64,000 nucleotides of DNA. It comes from Pararhodobacter sp. (lineage in GTDB: Bacteria; Pseudomonadota; Alphaproteobacteria; Rhodobacterales; Rhodobacteraceae). A program made the position numbers and the translations under genes. The stretch's first letter is position 1. Each line of letters opens with the position of its first letter. Below, one piece after another: positions 7,667-17,103 of this stretch. The notes under the pieces are model-generated. The model saw only the letters and a program-made list of their open reading frames with translations, did no database searches and was not told the origin of the DNA. The stretch is taken from NCBI RefSeq assembly GCF_034676545.1, contig NZ_JAUCBZ010000015.1, positions 2,449,001 through 2,513,000 of the forward strand, written 5' to 3'.

Positions 7667-10600
7667 ATGGCAATCGAACGCCTGCTCATGGGGGGCGCGC
7701 CCGAAGGGTTTGACGCCGAGTTGATCCGCCGCGAGGTCGCCAAACGGGGTGGCCCGGTGATCCATGTCGCGCGCGATGACAAGCGCCGCGAGGCGATGCG
7801 TCATGCCTTGGCATTCTTTGCGCCCGAACTGGTGACCATCACATTGCCGGCTTGGGATTGCCTGCCGTATGACCGGGTGTCACCCAATCCTGAAATCGTC
7901 GCCCGTCGCATGGCGACGCTGGCCGGGCTTGCACAAGGGGTGCCGGGTCCGTTCGTGTTGCTGACGACACTGAGCGCCGCGACTCAACGTATGCCGTCGC
8001 GGGAAACGGTGGGGGCGTCGTCCTTTGTTGCCGAGGTCGGGCGACGTCTCAACGAGCAAGGTTTGCGCAACTATCTGGCGCGCATGGGCTATTCGCCCAG
8101 CCCCACGGTGACGGAACCGGGCGAATTTGCCGTGCGCGGCGGAATCATCGACATTTTCCCGCCCGGCGACACGGACCCCGTGCGGCTGGATCTGTTCGGC
8201 GATGTCCTGGACGGGTTGCGTCAATTCGACCCCGCAACCCAGCGCACCATCGGCAAACTGGATCGTCTGGAACTGGCGCCAGCCTCCGAGGTGATCCTTG
8301 ACGAGGCGGCGATCACCCGGTTCCGGCAAGCCTATCGCATGGAATTTGGCGCGGCGGGAACCGACGACCCGCTCTACGAGGCGATCAGCGCCGGACGCAA
8401 GCAACAGGGCATGGAGCATTGGTTGGGGTTCTTCCACGACCGGCTCGAGACGGTCTTTGACTATTTGCCAGACGCCAGTGTCGTTCTGGACGACCAAACC
8501 GACGCCGCCCGCACTGCGCGTTGGGAAACCATTGCCGATCAATATGATAACCGGCGCGAAGCGATGAATACCAAGGGCCGCGTGGATACGGTTTACAAAC
8601 CGGCACCGCCAGATCTGTTGTATCTGGACGATACGTGTTGGCTCACCGCCCTGGATGCCAAGCGGGTCATCCAACTGTCGCCGCTGCGCCAACCACCCGG
8701 ACCCGGTGTCCTGGATTCCCAAGGGCGCGCGGGGCGCAGTTTCTCTTTGGAGCGTCAACAGGAAAACATCAACATTTTCCAAGTGTTGAAAGACCATATT
8801 CAAGCAGAGCGCAAAGCCCGGTCCGTGGTGGTCGCCTCATGGACCGAGGGTGCTCTTGAACGGCTCTCGGGGTTGTTGGCGGAACATGGGCTGTCAGACG
8901 CCAAACAGATCGGGGACGCACGCGAGCTCAAGGGCAAGAACGCGGTGCAACTTGTTGTTTGGCCACTGGAAAGCGGGTTTGTAACCCCGGATCTGGTGGT
9001 GATTTCCGAACAGGACGTGCTGGGGGAACGCCTGATGCGCACCCAGCGCAAGAAACGCGCCGAGAATTTTCTGACCGAGGCGCAGGGCCTCACGCCGGGC
9101 GATCTGGTGGTGCATGTCGATCACGGCGTCGGGCGCTATACCGGGCTGGAGACGATCACCGCGATGGGTGCGCCGCATGAGTGCATCATGCTGGAATATG
9201 CCGGCGGTGACCGTCTGTATCTGCCGGTCGAAAACATCGAATTGCTGTCGCGCTACGGACACGAGACCGGCTTGCTCGACAAACTGGGCGGTGGCGCGTG
9301 GCAAGCCAAGAAGGCCAAACTCAAGCAGCGCATTCGCGAGATGGCGGACAAACTGATCCGCATTGCCGCGGAACGCGAATTGCGCAAGGCCCCGGTGCTG
9401 AACCCGCCTGAAGGGCTCTGGGAGGCGTTTGCCGCCCGCTTTCCCTATGCTGAGACCGACGATCAGTTGACGGCCATTTCGGACATTATCGACGACTTTG
9501 ACCGCGGCCGCCCGATGGATCGCCTGATCGTCGGGGACGTCGGCTTCGGCAAAACCGAGGTGGCCATGCGCGCGGCCTTCATTGCGGCCATGTCAGGGCT
9601 GCAGGTGGCCATCGTGTGCCCAACGACCCTGCTTGCGCGTCAGCACTTTCACAGCTTTTCCGAACGTTTCCGTGGCTTTCCGCTGATCGTCAGACAATTA
9701 TCGCGTTTTGTGCCCGCCAAGCAAGCAAGCCTTACACGCGCCGGTCTGACCGATGGCACGGTCGATATTGTCGTTGGCACCCATGCTCTGCTTGCCAAGT
9801 CGATCAAGTTTCGCAACCTCGGTTTGATGGTCATCGATGAAGAGCAACATTTCGGAGTCGGGCACAAGGAGCGCCTCAAGGAGTTGCGCTCGGACGTCCA
9901 TGTGCTCACCCTGACGGCGACGCCGATCCCGCGCACGCTGCAACTGTCCTTGTCCGGCGTGCGCGATCTGTCGTTGATCTCGACGCCGCCCATCGACCGC
10001 CTGTCGATTCGCACCTATGTCAGCGAATTCGACAGCGTGACGATCCGCGAAGCGCTGTTGCGCGAACGGTTCCGGGGTGGGCAGTCCTTTTATGTCGTGC
10101 CCCGCATCAAGGATCTGCCGGAAATCGAGGAGTTTCTGCGCACTCAGGTGCCCGAAGTCAAGGTTCTGGTGGCGCACGGGCAACTGGCGGCGGGCGAATT
10201 GGACGACCGGATGAACGCGTTTTATGATGGCAAATATGATGTGTTGCTGGCCACGACAATTGTGGAATCCGGTTTGGACATCCCACGCGCAAATACGATG
10301 ATCGTGCACCGTGCTGACATGTTCGGCCTGTCGCAGCTTTATCAAATCCGGGGTCGTGTCGGGCGATCAAAAACCCGCGCTTACTGCTATTTGACCACCA
10401 AACCCCGCAAGCCCCTGACGCCGCAAGCCGCCCGTCGCCTCAAGACGCTGGGGTCGATTGACAGCTTGGGTGCCGGGTTCAATATTGCCAGCCAAGACAT
10501 GGACTTGCGCGGCGCCGGTAATATTCTGGGTGAGGAGCAATCCGGCCATATCAGCGAAGTCGGCTATGAATTGTACCAGCAGATGCTGGAAGAAACGATC

Positions 10601-11092
10601 ACCAGACTGCGCACGGGCGAGTTGACGGATCTGGACGGCGGGCAATGGGCTCCGCAAATCAATCTGGGCGTGCCGGTTCTGATCCCCGAGGCTTATGTCC
10701 CTGATCTGGACGTGCGTCTGGGCCTCTATCGCCGTCTGTCGACCCTGGAGAAAAAGGTCGAGTTTGAGGGATTTGCCGCAGAGCTGATTGATCGATTTGG
10801 AGAATTGCCAAAAGAAGTCAACACGTTGCTGGTCGTCGTCCAAATCAAGGCGATGTGCAAGAAGGCACAGGTTGCGCGGCTTGACGTTGGTCCGAAAGGG
10901 GCAACAATCCAGTTTCATCAGGATAAATTCCCCAATCCCAAGGGGTTGGTCGAGTTTCTTCATGCGCAGGGTAAAGACGCCAGGATCCGTGACAACAAAG
11001 TGGTCATCCAACGCGACTGGGCGACGGACAAAGAGAAACTGCGCGGGGCCTTCACGCTTATGCGAGATCTTGCGGAAAAGGCGCAGGCATGA
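7667..11092 (+). CDS. mfd: Transcription-repair coupling factor Mfd
   Basis: A full-length Mfd (1141 aa) that removes RNA polymerase stalled at DNA lesions and recruits UvrA. Visible parts in order: a UvrB-like N-terminal region (residues 1-370), the RNA polymerase interaction domain (about 470-540, with DLVVHVDHGVGRY), and a RecG-type helicase core with Walker A GFGKTE near residue 625, DEEQHF near 723, the TATPIPRTL motif, and the QIRGRVGRS motif. A C-terminal TRCF domain follows. GAGGA (7656-7660) favours the ATG at 7667 over the GTG three bases earlier. No frameshift was seen along the gene. Confidence 0.97.
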   Translation: MAIERLLMGGAPEGFDAELIRREVAKRGGPVIHVARDDKRREAMRHALAFFAPELVTITLPAWDCLPYDRVSPNPEIVARRMATLAGLAQGVPGPFVLLTTLSAATQRMPSRETVGASSFVAEVGRRLNEQGLRNYLARMGYSPSPTVTEPGEFAVRGGIIDIFPPGDTDPVRLDLFGDVLDGLRQFDPATQRTIGKLDRLELAPASEVILDEAAITRFRQAYRMEFGAAGTDDPLYEAISAGRKQQGMEHWLGFFHDRLETVFDYLPDASVVLDDQTDAARTARWETIADQYDNRREAMNTKGRVDTVYKPAPPDLLYLDDTCWLTALDAKRVIQLSPLRQPPGPGVLDSQGRAGRSFSLERQQENINIFQVLKDHIQAERKARSVVVASWTEGALERLSGLLAEHGLSDAKQIGDARELKGKNAVQLVVWPLESGFVTPDLVVISEQDVLGERLMRTQRKKRAENFLTEAQGLTPGDLVVHVDHGVGRYTGLETITAMGAPHECIMLEYAGGDRLYLPVENIELLSRYGHETGLLDKLGGGAWQAKKAKLKQRIREMADKLIRIAAERELRKAPVLNPPEGLWEAFAARFPYAETDDQLTAISDIIDDFDRGRPMDRLIVGDVGFGKTEVAMRAAFIAAMSGLQVAIVCPTTLLARQHFHSFSERFRGFPLIVRQLSRFVPAKQASLTRAGLTDGTVDIVVGTHALLAKSIKFRNLGLMVIDEEQHFGVGHKERLKELRSDVHVLTLTATPIPRTLQLSLSGVRDLSLISTPPIDRLSIRTYVSEFDSVTIREALLRERFRGGQSFYVVPRIKDLPEIEEFLRTQVPEVKVLVAHGQLAAGELDDRMNAFYDGKYDVLLATTIVESGLDIPRANTMIVHRADMFGLSQLYQIRGRVGRSKTRAYCYLTTKPRKPLTPQAARRLKTLGSIDSLGAGFNIASQDMDLRGAGNILGEEQSGHISEVGYELYQQMLEETITRLRTGELTDLDGGQWAPQINLGVPVLIPEAYVPDLDVRLGLYRRLSTLEKKVEFEGFAAELIDRFGELPKEVNTLLVVVQIKAMCKKAQVARLDVGPKGATIQFHQDKFPNPKGLVEFLHAQGKDARIRDNKVVIQRDWATDKEKLRGAFTLMRDLAEKAQA

Positions 11093-11176
11093 TGGTTGTG
11101 CTCATGCGTCAGGCGCGTCACAGTTGCGCTAATCGCGTCGCGCCCTTCGTCAGGCTGCCGCGCTGAAAGGAACACC

Positions 11177-11875
11177 ATGCTACCGAAACAATCTCCACTT
11201 TTGGCCGTTCTGATAGACGCCGACAACTCCTCACCCCGCTGGGCCGAGGCGATCTTTGATGAGATTGCAAGCTTGGGCGAAGCCTCGGTGCGGCGTATTT
11301 ATGGCGATTTCTCACGCGGCCAGATGAGTGGATGGAATGAGAGACTGCCTTCCATGGCGCTGGTGCCGCATCACCAACCTGCCAATACCGTCGGCAAGAA
11401 CTCGTCTGATATCGCCTTGGTGATTGATGCGATGGACCTGCTGCACACCGGGCGCTTTGATGGGTTTGTTCTGGTGTCCTCGGACAGTGACTTTACGCGC
11501 CTCGCAAGCCGCATTCGCGAACAGGGCGTGGATGTCTACGGAATTGGCGAGCGCAAGACTCCGGACGCCTTCAAAAAGGCCTGTAAGCGGTTCATTTTTG
11601 TGGAAAATCTGATTGGTGCCTCGGAGCCCAAAAGCGCTGACAAGCGGGATTCGCCGGTTGATGCGATTCCCTTTATCAACAGCGCCATGCAAGCCCTTGA
11701 TCCAGAACAAGAATGGTTCCCTCTGGGGGTGCTGGGGCAGGCGATTCAGGCCAACCATCCAGACTTTGACAGCCGCACCTATGGGTGCGCCAAGCTCAGC
11801 GACCTGGTGCAACGCGCGGGGCGCTATGATATCAGACGTAGCCCCAATGTGGTCGAGGTTCGGCGCAAGGATTGA
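11177..11875 (+). CDS. NYN-domain (PIN-like) protein with C-terminal LOTUS/OST-HTH-like region
   Basis: A 232-residue protein. Residues 5-150 have the NYN/PIN-like nuclease pattern: an acidic start (LIDADN, Asp14 and Asp16), SSDIALVIDAMD, and VSSDSDFTRLA. This group (LabA/MARF1/limkain-like) is predicted to act on RNA. The tail from about 160 (VDAIPFINSAMQAL ... YDIRRSPNVVEVRR) resembles an OST-HTH/LOTUS nucleic-acid-binding module. The start at 11177 follows AAAGGAA; an upstream in-frame extension lacks a binding site. It stands 84 bp after mfd on the same strand and its biological role is unknown. Confidence 0.8.
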   Translation: MLPKQSPLLAVLIDADNSSPRWAEAIFDEIASLGEASVRRIYGDFSRGQMSGWNERLPSMALVPHHQPANTVGKNSSDIALVIDAMDLLHTGRFDGFVLVSSDSDFTRLASRIREQGVDVYGIGERKTPDAFKKACKRFIFVENLIGASEPKSADKRDSPVDAIPFINSAMQALDPEQEWFPLGVLGQAIQANHPDFDSRTYGCAKLSDLVQRAGRYDIRRSPNVVEVRRKD

Positions 11876-11877
11876 CC

Positions 11878-12300
11878 TCAGCGTTTGGGCGGAATGGCAT
11901 AGGTCAGGCTGGCGCGGGCAACAATCGCGTCTGAGTCGACCGAGCGAATCAGGACGTCACCCACCGCCAGCGTCTTGCCCAGTTTCAGCAAGCGCGCGGA
12001 TCCGATCAGGTCGCGGCCTGCCTCGGGTTTGCGCATGAAATCAATCGAGCAATTGGTGGTCACGGCCAGAGCCACCGGCCCGATCATGGCCAAGGTCACG
12101 ACATACATGGCCAGATCGACCAGCGCGAACATCGAGGGGCCGCTGATGGTTCCGCCGGGGCGCAGATGCTGATCCGTGACCAGAAGACGCACGTCGGCCT
12201 CCATTGGCGCGACCCGCTCGACGGAAAACTCGGCGGCAACTTGCGGAAACTCGGCCATCATGAAGGCGTTCAGCGCCGCGGCGTCCATTTTTACGGTCAT
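11878..12300 (-). CDS. PaaI-type hotdog thioesterase
   Basis: A 140-residue hotdog-fold acyl-CoA thioesterase. The family block is RPGGTISGPSMFALVDLAMY, in which the glycine-rich turn and the Asp on the long helix build the active site, followed by TTNCSIDFMRKP. The ATG at 12300 is preferred because GGGGGA precedes it; a TTG four codons earlier is the alternative. It is divergent from an enoyl-CoA hydratase gene with only 57 bp between starts, which suggests a shared promoter region and a role in acyl-CoA turnover. The substrate is unknown. Confidence 0.8.
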   Translation of the reverse strand: MTVKMDAAALNAFMMAEFPQVAAEFSVERVAPMEADVRLLVTDQHLRPGGTISGPSMFALVDLAMYVVTLAMIGPVALAVTTNCSIDFMRKPEAGRDLIGSARLLKLGKTLAVGDVLIRSVDSDAIVARASLTYAIPPKR

Positions 12301-12357
12301 GCTTTCCCCCAAGACAATCCGGCTCTAGACTGGCCGCAAAACGAAGGGGAGAGCAAG

Positions 12358-13146
12358 ATGAGCGACGATCTGGTGCTATGTGACGTAGCGGAAAACGTGG
12401 CGATTGTGACGATAAATCGCCCGAAGGCGCTGAATGCGCTGTCGGATGCGATGCTGGCGGCCATGACCGAAACTCTGACAAAGCTGGCCGGTGATACCCA
12501 AGTCAAGGCGGTGATCATTCGGGGGGCGGGCAAGGTGTTCTGCGCGGGCCATGATCTGAAGGAAATGCAGGCCGGGCGCGCGGCTGACGACAAGGGTGCG
12601 GGCTATTTCGCCGATCTTTTCGCCCGGTGCGGCACCCTGATGCAACTGATCCCGTCCATGCCGCAGCCGGTGATCGCGCAGGTGCATGGCATCGCCACGG
12701 CGGCGGGGTGCCAGTTGGTCGCCAGTTGCGACATGGCGGTCGCGGCCTCGGACGCGCGGTTTGGGGTGAATGGCGTCAATATCGGGTTGTTCTGTTCGAC
12801 CCCGATGGTCGCGCTGACCCGCAATCTGTCGCGCAAACAGGCGTTCGAGATGCTGACAACCGGCGAGTTTATCGCAGCCGAGCGCGCGCGTGAGGTTGGG
12901 TTGATCAACCGGGTAGCGGCACCTGAGGATTTGGACGCCGTTACTCTGGATCTGGCGAAAACCGTCGCCGCAAAACTGGGCGCTGCGGTGCGGATCGGTA
13001 AGCGTGCGTTTTATGCGCAATTGGCGCTGCCGCTCGATCAAGCCTATGCCTATACCGGCGCGGTGATGGCGGAAAACATGCTGCTGCGCGATACCGACGA
13101 GGGGATTTCGGCGTTTATCGAAAAGCGCAAACCCGACTGGGCATAG
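12358..13146 (+). CDS. Enoyl-CoA hydratase/isomerase family protein
   Basis: A 262-residue crotonase-fold protein. Residues 60-75 hold the oxyanion segment (KVFCAGHDLKEM) and residues 105-130 the second one (QVHGIATAAGCQLVASCD). It would hydrate trans-2-enoyl-CoA, but the usual glutamates are not plainly placed: residues 130-150 read FGVNGVNIGLFCSTP, a pattern of the ECHDC3-like branch, whose activity is less certain. The start at 12358 has GGGGAGAG upstream. A stem-loop follows the stop. Confidence 0.83.
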   Translation: MSDDLVLCDVAENVAIVTINRPKALNALSDAMLAAMTETLTKLAGDTQVKAVIIRGAGKVFCAGHDLKEMQAGRAADDKGAGYFADLFARCGTLMQLIPSMPQPVIAQVHGIATAAGCQLVASCDMAVAASDARFGVNGVNIGLFCSTPMVALTRNLSRKQAFEMLTTGEFIAAERAREVGLINRVAAPEDLDAVTLDLAKTVAAKLGAAVRIGKRAFYAQLALPLDQAYAYTGAVMAENMLLRDTDEGISAFIEKRKPDWA

Positions 13147-13147
13147 A

Positions 13148-13173
13148 GGGCGCCCCCCAAAAAGGGTGCGCCC
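13148..13173. terminator. GC-rich stem-loop between convergent genes
   Basis: GGGCGCCCCC and GGGTGCGCCC pair with one mismatch around an A-rich loop. It lies between the ends of the enoyl-CoA hydratase gene and convergent purB. There is no long T-run. Confidence 0.4.
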
Positions 13174-13185
13174 GCGGTTTCGCGA

Positions 13186-14490
13186 TCAGGCACCAAACAC
13201 GCGCTTGAAAATCGTCTCGACGTGTTTGGTGTGATAGCCCAGATCGAATTTCTCGTTGATCTGGTCCTCGGTCAAGGCGGCCAGAACGTCGGCATCGGCC
13301 AGCAATTCCTCGCGGAAATCTTTGCCCTGCTCCCAGACCTTCATCGCGTTGCGCTGCACGAGGCGATACGACTCCTCGCGACTGACACCAGCCTGAGTCA
13401 GCGCCAAGAGCACGCGCTGCGACATGATGAGGCCCTTGAATTTATTCATGTTATTCAACATGTTCTCAGGGTATATGACCAGCTTTTCAATCACTCCCGC
13501 CAAGCGGTGCAAAGCAAAGTCGAGGGTCACAGTCGCGTCCGGGCCAATGGCGCGTTCGACCGAGGAGTGCGAAATATCGCGCTCATGCCACAGCGTGACG
13601 TTTTCCATCGCCGGGATCACCGCCATGCGCACCAAGCGCGCAAGGCCGGTCAGGTTCTCGGTCAGAACCGGATTGCGCTTGTGCGGCATGGCCGATGAGC
13701 CCTTTTGCCCGGCGCTGAAAAACTCTTCCGCTTCAAGCACTTCCGTGCGTTGCATGTGACGGATTTCGGTGGCGACATTCTCGATGGAGGAGGCGATCAC
13801 GCCCAGCGTGGCAAAGAACATCGCGTGGCGGTCGCGGGGAATGACCTGCGTGCTGATCGGTTCAGGCTTGAGGCCCATTTGCGCGCAGACATGCTCTTCG
13901 ACCGCGGGGTCGATATTGGCGAAGGTACCGACTGCGCCCGAAATCGCCCCCGTGGCGATCTCGTCGCGCGCGGCCAGAAGGCGCGCCTTGTTGCGGTCCA
14001 TTTCGGCATAAAAGCACGCGAAGGTCAGGCCCATCGTCGTGGGTTCGGCATGGATGCCATGCGAGCGACCGATGCGCACCGTATCCTTGTGCTCGTAGGC
14101 GCGGGTTTTCAGCGCCGCCAGCACGCGATCCACGCCGCCCACCAGGATGTCGGCGGCGCGCACCAATTGCACGTTGAAGGTGGTGTCGAGCACGTCGGAT
14201 GAGGTCATGCCCTGATGCACGAACCGCGCGACATCATGGCCGATGATTTCCGCCAAATGGGTCAGGAAAGCGATGACGTCGTGCTTGGTGACGGCTTCGA
14301 TCTCGTCAATGCGGGCGACGTCGAACTCGACGTCCTTGGCTTTCCAGACGGCCTGCGCGTTTTCCCGTGGGATCACACCCAGCGCGGCTTGCGCGTCGCA
14401 GGCATGGGCCTCGATCTCGTACCAAATGCGGAACTTGGTCTGGGGGGACCAGATGGCGACCATTTCGGGGCGGGAATAGCGAGGGATCAT
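13186..14490 (-). CDS. purB: Adenylosuccinate lyase
   Basis: Catalyses two beta-eliminations in purine synthesis: SAICAR to AICAR plus fumarate, and adenylosuccinate to AMP plus fumarate. The 434-residue length is normal for the family. The fumarase/aspartase superfamily signature SSAMPHKRNP is present at about residues 262-271, with TSSDVLDT and SHGIHAEPTTMG as the other active-site blocks. The ATG at 14490 (MIPRYSRPEM) follows AAAGGA; the in-frame sequence further upstream is not typical of the family. It is read alone. Confidence 0.95.
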   Translation of the reverse strand: MIPRYSRPEMVAIWSPQTKFRIWYEIEAHACDAQAALGVIPRENAQAVWKAKDVEFDVARIDEIEAVTKHDVIAFLTHLAEIIGHDVARFVHQGMTSSDVLDTTFNVQLVRAADILVGGVDRVLAALKTRAYEHKDTVRIGRSHGIHAEPTTMGLTFACFYAEMDRNKARLLAARDEIATGAISGAVGTFANIDPAVEEHVCAQMGLKPEPISTQVIPRDRHAMFFATLGVIASSIENVATEIRHMQRTEVLEAEEFFSAGQKGSSAMPHKRNPVLTENLTGLARLVRMAVIPAMENVTLWHERDISHSSVERAIGPDATVTLDFALHRLAGVIEKLVIYPENMLNNMNKFKGLIMSQRVLLALTQAGVSREESYRLVQRNAMKVWEQGKDFREELLADADVLAALTEDQINEKFDLGYHTKHVETIFKRVFGA

Positions 14491-14593
14491 GTGCGGTCCT
14501 TTGATCTGGCGCGCGCTTTGCACGGATGCGCGCGTGATAAACCGCGTGTTGCAAGGGTGCAAGGCCAACTGGCGTTTCGCATGGGCAATTGGT

Positions 14594-14611
14594 CTGACAT
14601 TAAGATGTCAG
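14594..14611. promoter_or_regulatory. Perfect inverted repeat upstream of purB
   Basis: CTGACAT-TAAG-ATGTCAG is a perfect 7-bp inverted repeat about 105 bp upstream of the purB start, in a 208-bp gap (14491-14698) otherwise without features. It could be an operator or a transcription end of the converging lipoprotein side. No T-run follows. Confidence 0.35.
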
Positions 14612-14698
14612 GTCAATACAACATCTGCTGGGATCGTGACGTGAGTACTGTGACGTGAAGCCTGGCGACACCCGAGGACTGCGTCGGGGATTACCGGG

Positions 14699-15139
14699 TC
14701 AATCCACATAGACGCGCAGCGTCGCGAGCTCGCCAAGGTGGAGGCCCAGAGTCTGCATCGCCATCAAAGACACCTGACTGCCGGCACTGGGGGCAGCACC
14801 GGTCGGGCGCAATTCCAATGTCAGACTTCTGCCGGACTCCGTTACAACGCGCCCTTGTTGGACCTGCGCCACAAGGCCGGTCTTGAGCCATAACCCGGTT
14901 TCAGCAGGGGCGCCAAGCCCTGCCAGGGTCTCACCCAGATAGCCTGTCGCCGATGGTGTAGGCGGTGGGGGAACCTCGGTCTGGCCGTCGCGCGCCCTTG
15001 GGCGCAGAACGTCATCGCCGGGCGATTCCAGTACGGTTATGTCAGGATCAGACGCGTTATTGCGACCACCAAAAGACGCGGGCAGAGAGCACGCCGAAAG
15101 CGCTGTGACGGTCAAGATGGGGAATGCGTATCTGAGCAT
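14699..15139 (-). CDS. Small lipoprotein, function unknown
   Basis: A 146-residue predicted lipoprotein with a signal segment (MLRYAFPILTVTALSAC) whose lipobox ends at Cys17. Residues 25-65 are proline-rich and disordered (EVPPPPTPSAT). The C-terminal half forms a compact beta-rich repeat-like region (GRVVTESGRSLTLELRP). The start at 15139 is chosen because it places the signal at the N-terminus. It is divergent from moaA. No enzyme motif is visible. Confidence 0.65.
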   Translation of the reverse strand: MLRYAFPILTVTALSACSLPASFGGRNNASDPDITVLESPGDDVLRPRARDGQTEVPPPPTPSATGYLGETLAGLGAPAETGLWLKTGLVAQVQQGRVVTESGRSLTLELRPTGAAPSAGSQVSLMAMQTLGLHLGELATLRVYVD

Positions 15140-15258
15140 GATGGCAGTGTATCGTCGGCGTCTGGTGCGAGCAATAGGTGCCAAAGCAGAAAAGCCGGGG
15201 TTGAGCACCTTGTCACGAGCGCGGACCGGCACTAGTTTCGCTGGATATGGAGGCCTTC

Positions 15259-16269
15259 ATGACCCACGCCGCACCGCTGATCGATCCGTTCGCACGTCCT
15301 ATCAAATATTTGCGGGTTTCGGTCACCGACCGGTGTGATTTTCGCTGCACCTATTGCATGACAGAGCATATGACGTTCCTGCCGAAAAAGGAGCTGCTGA
15401 CGCTGGAGGAACTGGACCGCATGTGCACGAGCTTCATCGGCTTGGGCGTTGAAAAGCTTCGCATAACCGGGGGTGAGCCTTTGGTGCGAAAAGGCATCAT
15501 GACGTTCTTTGAGGGCATGGCGCGGCATCTGCAAACGGGCGCTCTGCGCGAGTTGACCTTGACCACCAATGGCTCGCAACTGGTACGTTTTTCACAGGAT
15601 CTGGCGGATCTGGGCGTGAAGCGGGTCAATGTGTCACTGGATACGTTGGACGATCAGAAATTCGCCGAGATCACGCGCTGGGGCCGTTTGCCGCAGGTGC
15701 GCAAGGGCATCGACGCGGCAAAGGCGGCCGGGCTGCGGGTCAAGATCAATGCCGTGGCGCTCAAGGGGTTCAACGACTCGGAGTTGTTCGACATTGTCGA
15801 TTGGTGCGCACGCGAAGACCACGACCTGACCTTTATCGAGGTCATGCCGATGGGCGACATGTCCGAGGAGGCGCGTCTGGGCAGCTATTGGCCGTTGGCC
15901 GACCTGCGCAAGCAATTGGCGGCACGCTTTACGCTGACGGATCTGCCAGAGAATACCGGCGGCCCCGCGCGCTATGTACGGCTGGAGGAAACCGGGCAGA
16001 AGGTCGGGTTCATCACACCTTTGACCCATAATTTCTGCGAAAGCTGCAACCGGGTGCGCCTGACGTGCACGGGTGAGTTGTTCATGTGTCTGGGCCAGGA
16101 AGACAACGCCGATCTGCGCGCGCCGCTGCGGGCCAGTCCGGATAACGCGTTGCTGGAGCAAGTGATCCGCGCCGCGATTTCGCGCAAACCCAAGGGCCAT
16201 GATTTCGATTACTCGCGCCAGAAGGTCGATGGGCAGATGAGCCGACACATGAGTCATACGGGCGGTTGA
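15259..16269 (+). CDS. moaA: GTP 3',8-cyclase MoaA (molybdenum cofactor synthesis)
   Basis: Radical SAM enzyme that, with MoaC, turns GTP into cyclic pyranopterin monophosphate, the first step of molybdenum cofactor synthesis. The 336-residue product has the N-terminal cluster motif CDFRCTYC (Cys26, Cys30, Cys33), the C-terminal second cluster (CESCNRVRLTC and following Cys in a C-x2-C-x13-C spacing), and the conserved Gly-Gly end (SHTGG) required for GTP handling. GGAGG (15249-15253) positions the ATG at 15259, so an earlier ATG at 15247 is rejected. Molybdoenzymes such as SoxCD would need the product. Confidence 0.95.
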   Translation: MTHAAPLIDPFARPIKYLRVSVTDRCDFRCTYCMTEHMTFLPKKELLTLEELDRMCTSFIGLGVEKLRITGGEPLVRKGIMTFFEGMARHLQTGALRELTLTTNGSQLVRFSQDLADLGVKRVNVSLDTLDDQKFAEITRWGRLPQVRKGIDAAKAAGLRVKINAVALKGFNDSELFDIVDWCAREDHDLTFIEVMPMGDMSEEARLGSYWPLADLRKQLAARFTLTDLPENTGGPARYVRLEETGQKVGFITPLTHNFCESCNRVRLTCTGELFMCLGQEDNADLRAPLRASPDNALLEQVIRAAISRKPKGHDFDYSRQKVDGQMSRHMSHTGG

Positions 16270-16285
16270 TCGCTGGGGCTTTTAC

Positions 16286-16302
16286 TTGCGAATGATTCGC
16301 AA
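16286..16302. promoter_or_regulatory. 17-bp palindrome, candidate Fur/Mur/Zur box
   Basis: TTGCGAA-TGA-TTCGCAA is a perfect 7-3-7 inverted repeat in the 66-bp gap before the metal ABC transporter genes. Its core resembles Fur-superfamily operators of alphaproteobacteria (the TGCAAAT...ATTTGCA type). Position 34 bp before the start codon fits repression by a metal-loaded regulator. Which metal regulator binds is not known. Confidence 0.6.
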
Positions 16303-16335
16303 TAAGGTCTGGCGTGAACCGCAACGGAGGGCGCC

Positions 16336-17103
16336 ATGTCCGGACTGCACGAGCCGCAATTTGCCTGCCATGTCGAGGACTTGACCGTCAGCTACCGTGA
16401 CCGGCCGGTGCTGTGGGATATCGACCTGGATATACCACCGGGCGTCATGGCCGCTATCGTCGGCCCGAACGGTGCCGGGAAATCCACGCTGATCAAGGCA
16501 ATCCTTGGGCTGGTGACGCCGGTTGCCGGACATGTGCGGATTTTTGGTCTTCCCGTCGATCAGGCCCGTCGCCGCATTGCCTATGTGCCACAACGCCAAT
16601 CCGTCGATTGGGATTTCCCGGCAACGGTGCGCGATGTGGTGTTGATGGGGTTGTATGGCCAGATGGGCTGGCTGCGGCGACCGGGCAAGGCCGAGCGCGC
16701 ACGCGCGACGCGGGCCTTGGAGCAGGTCGGTATGCTCGACTATGCGGCGCGCCCGATCAGCCAATTGTCGGGCGGTCAGCAGCAACGGGCGTTCATCGCG
16801 CGGGCGTTGGTGCAAGAGGCCGACCTGTTGTTCCTGGACGAGCCGATGGCCGGCGTCGATGCGGTGACCGAAGCGGCGATCGTGACCTTGCTCAAAGCGC
16901 AACGCGACGCCGGGCGCACGGTGGTTGTGGTGCATCACGACTTGCAAACCGTCGCCAAATACTTCGATTGGTTGGTGATGCTGAACCAGCGGATCATCGC
17001 CCAGGGCCCGGTAAAAGACGTCTATACCGAGGCCAATCTGCGCGCGGCGTACGGCGGACAACTGGCCCTGATCGGAGCGCTGGAGATGAGCGAGAATGCT
17101 TAA
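16336..17103 (+). CDS. Metal (Mn/Zn/Fe) ABC transporter ATP-binding protein
   Basis: ATPase of an ABC-3 family metal importer (SitB/MntA/ZnuC group), 255 aa. Walker A is GPNGAGKST (43-51), the signature LSGGQQQR, Walker B LLFLDEPMAGVD, and the switch histidine lies in VVHHDLQ. The segment YVPQRQSVDWDFP is characteristic of manganese/zinc importers. GGAGG precedes the start. It overlaps the next permease by 8 bp, so it is the first gene of a tight operon, and a Fur-type palindrome lies just upstream. The usual substrate-binding protein gene is not next to it. Confidence 0.88.
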   Translation: MSGLHEPQFACHVEDLTVSYRDRPVLWDIDLDIPPGVMAAIVGPNGAGKSTLIKAILGLVTPVAGHVRIFGLPVDQARRRIAYVPQRQSVDWDFPATVRDVVLMGLYGQMGWLRRPGKAERARATRALEQVGMLDYAARPISQLSGGQQQRAFIARALVQEADLLFLDEPMAGVDAVTEAAIVTLLKAQRDAGRTVVVVHHDLQTVAKYFDWLVMLNQRIIAQGPVKDVYTEANLRAAYGGQLALIGALEMSENA

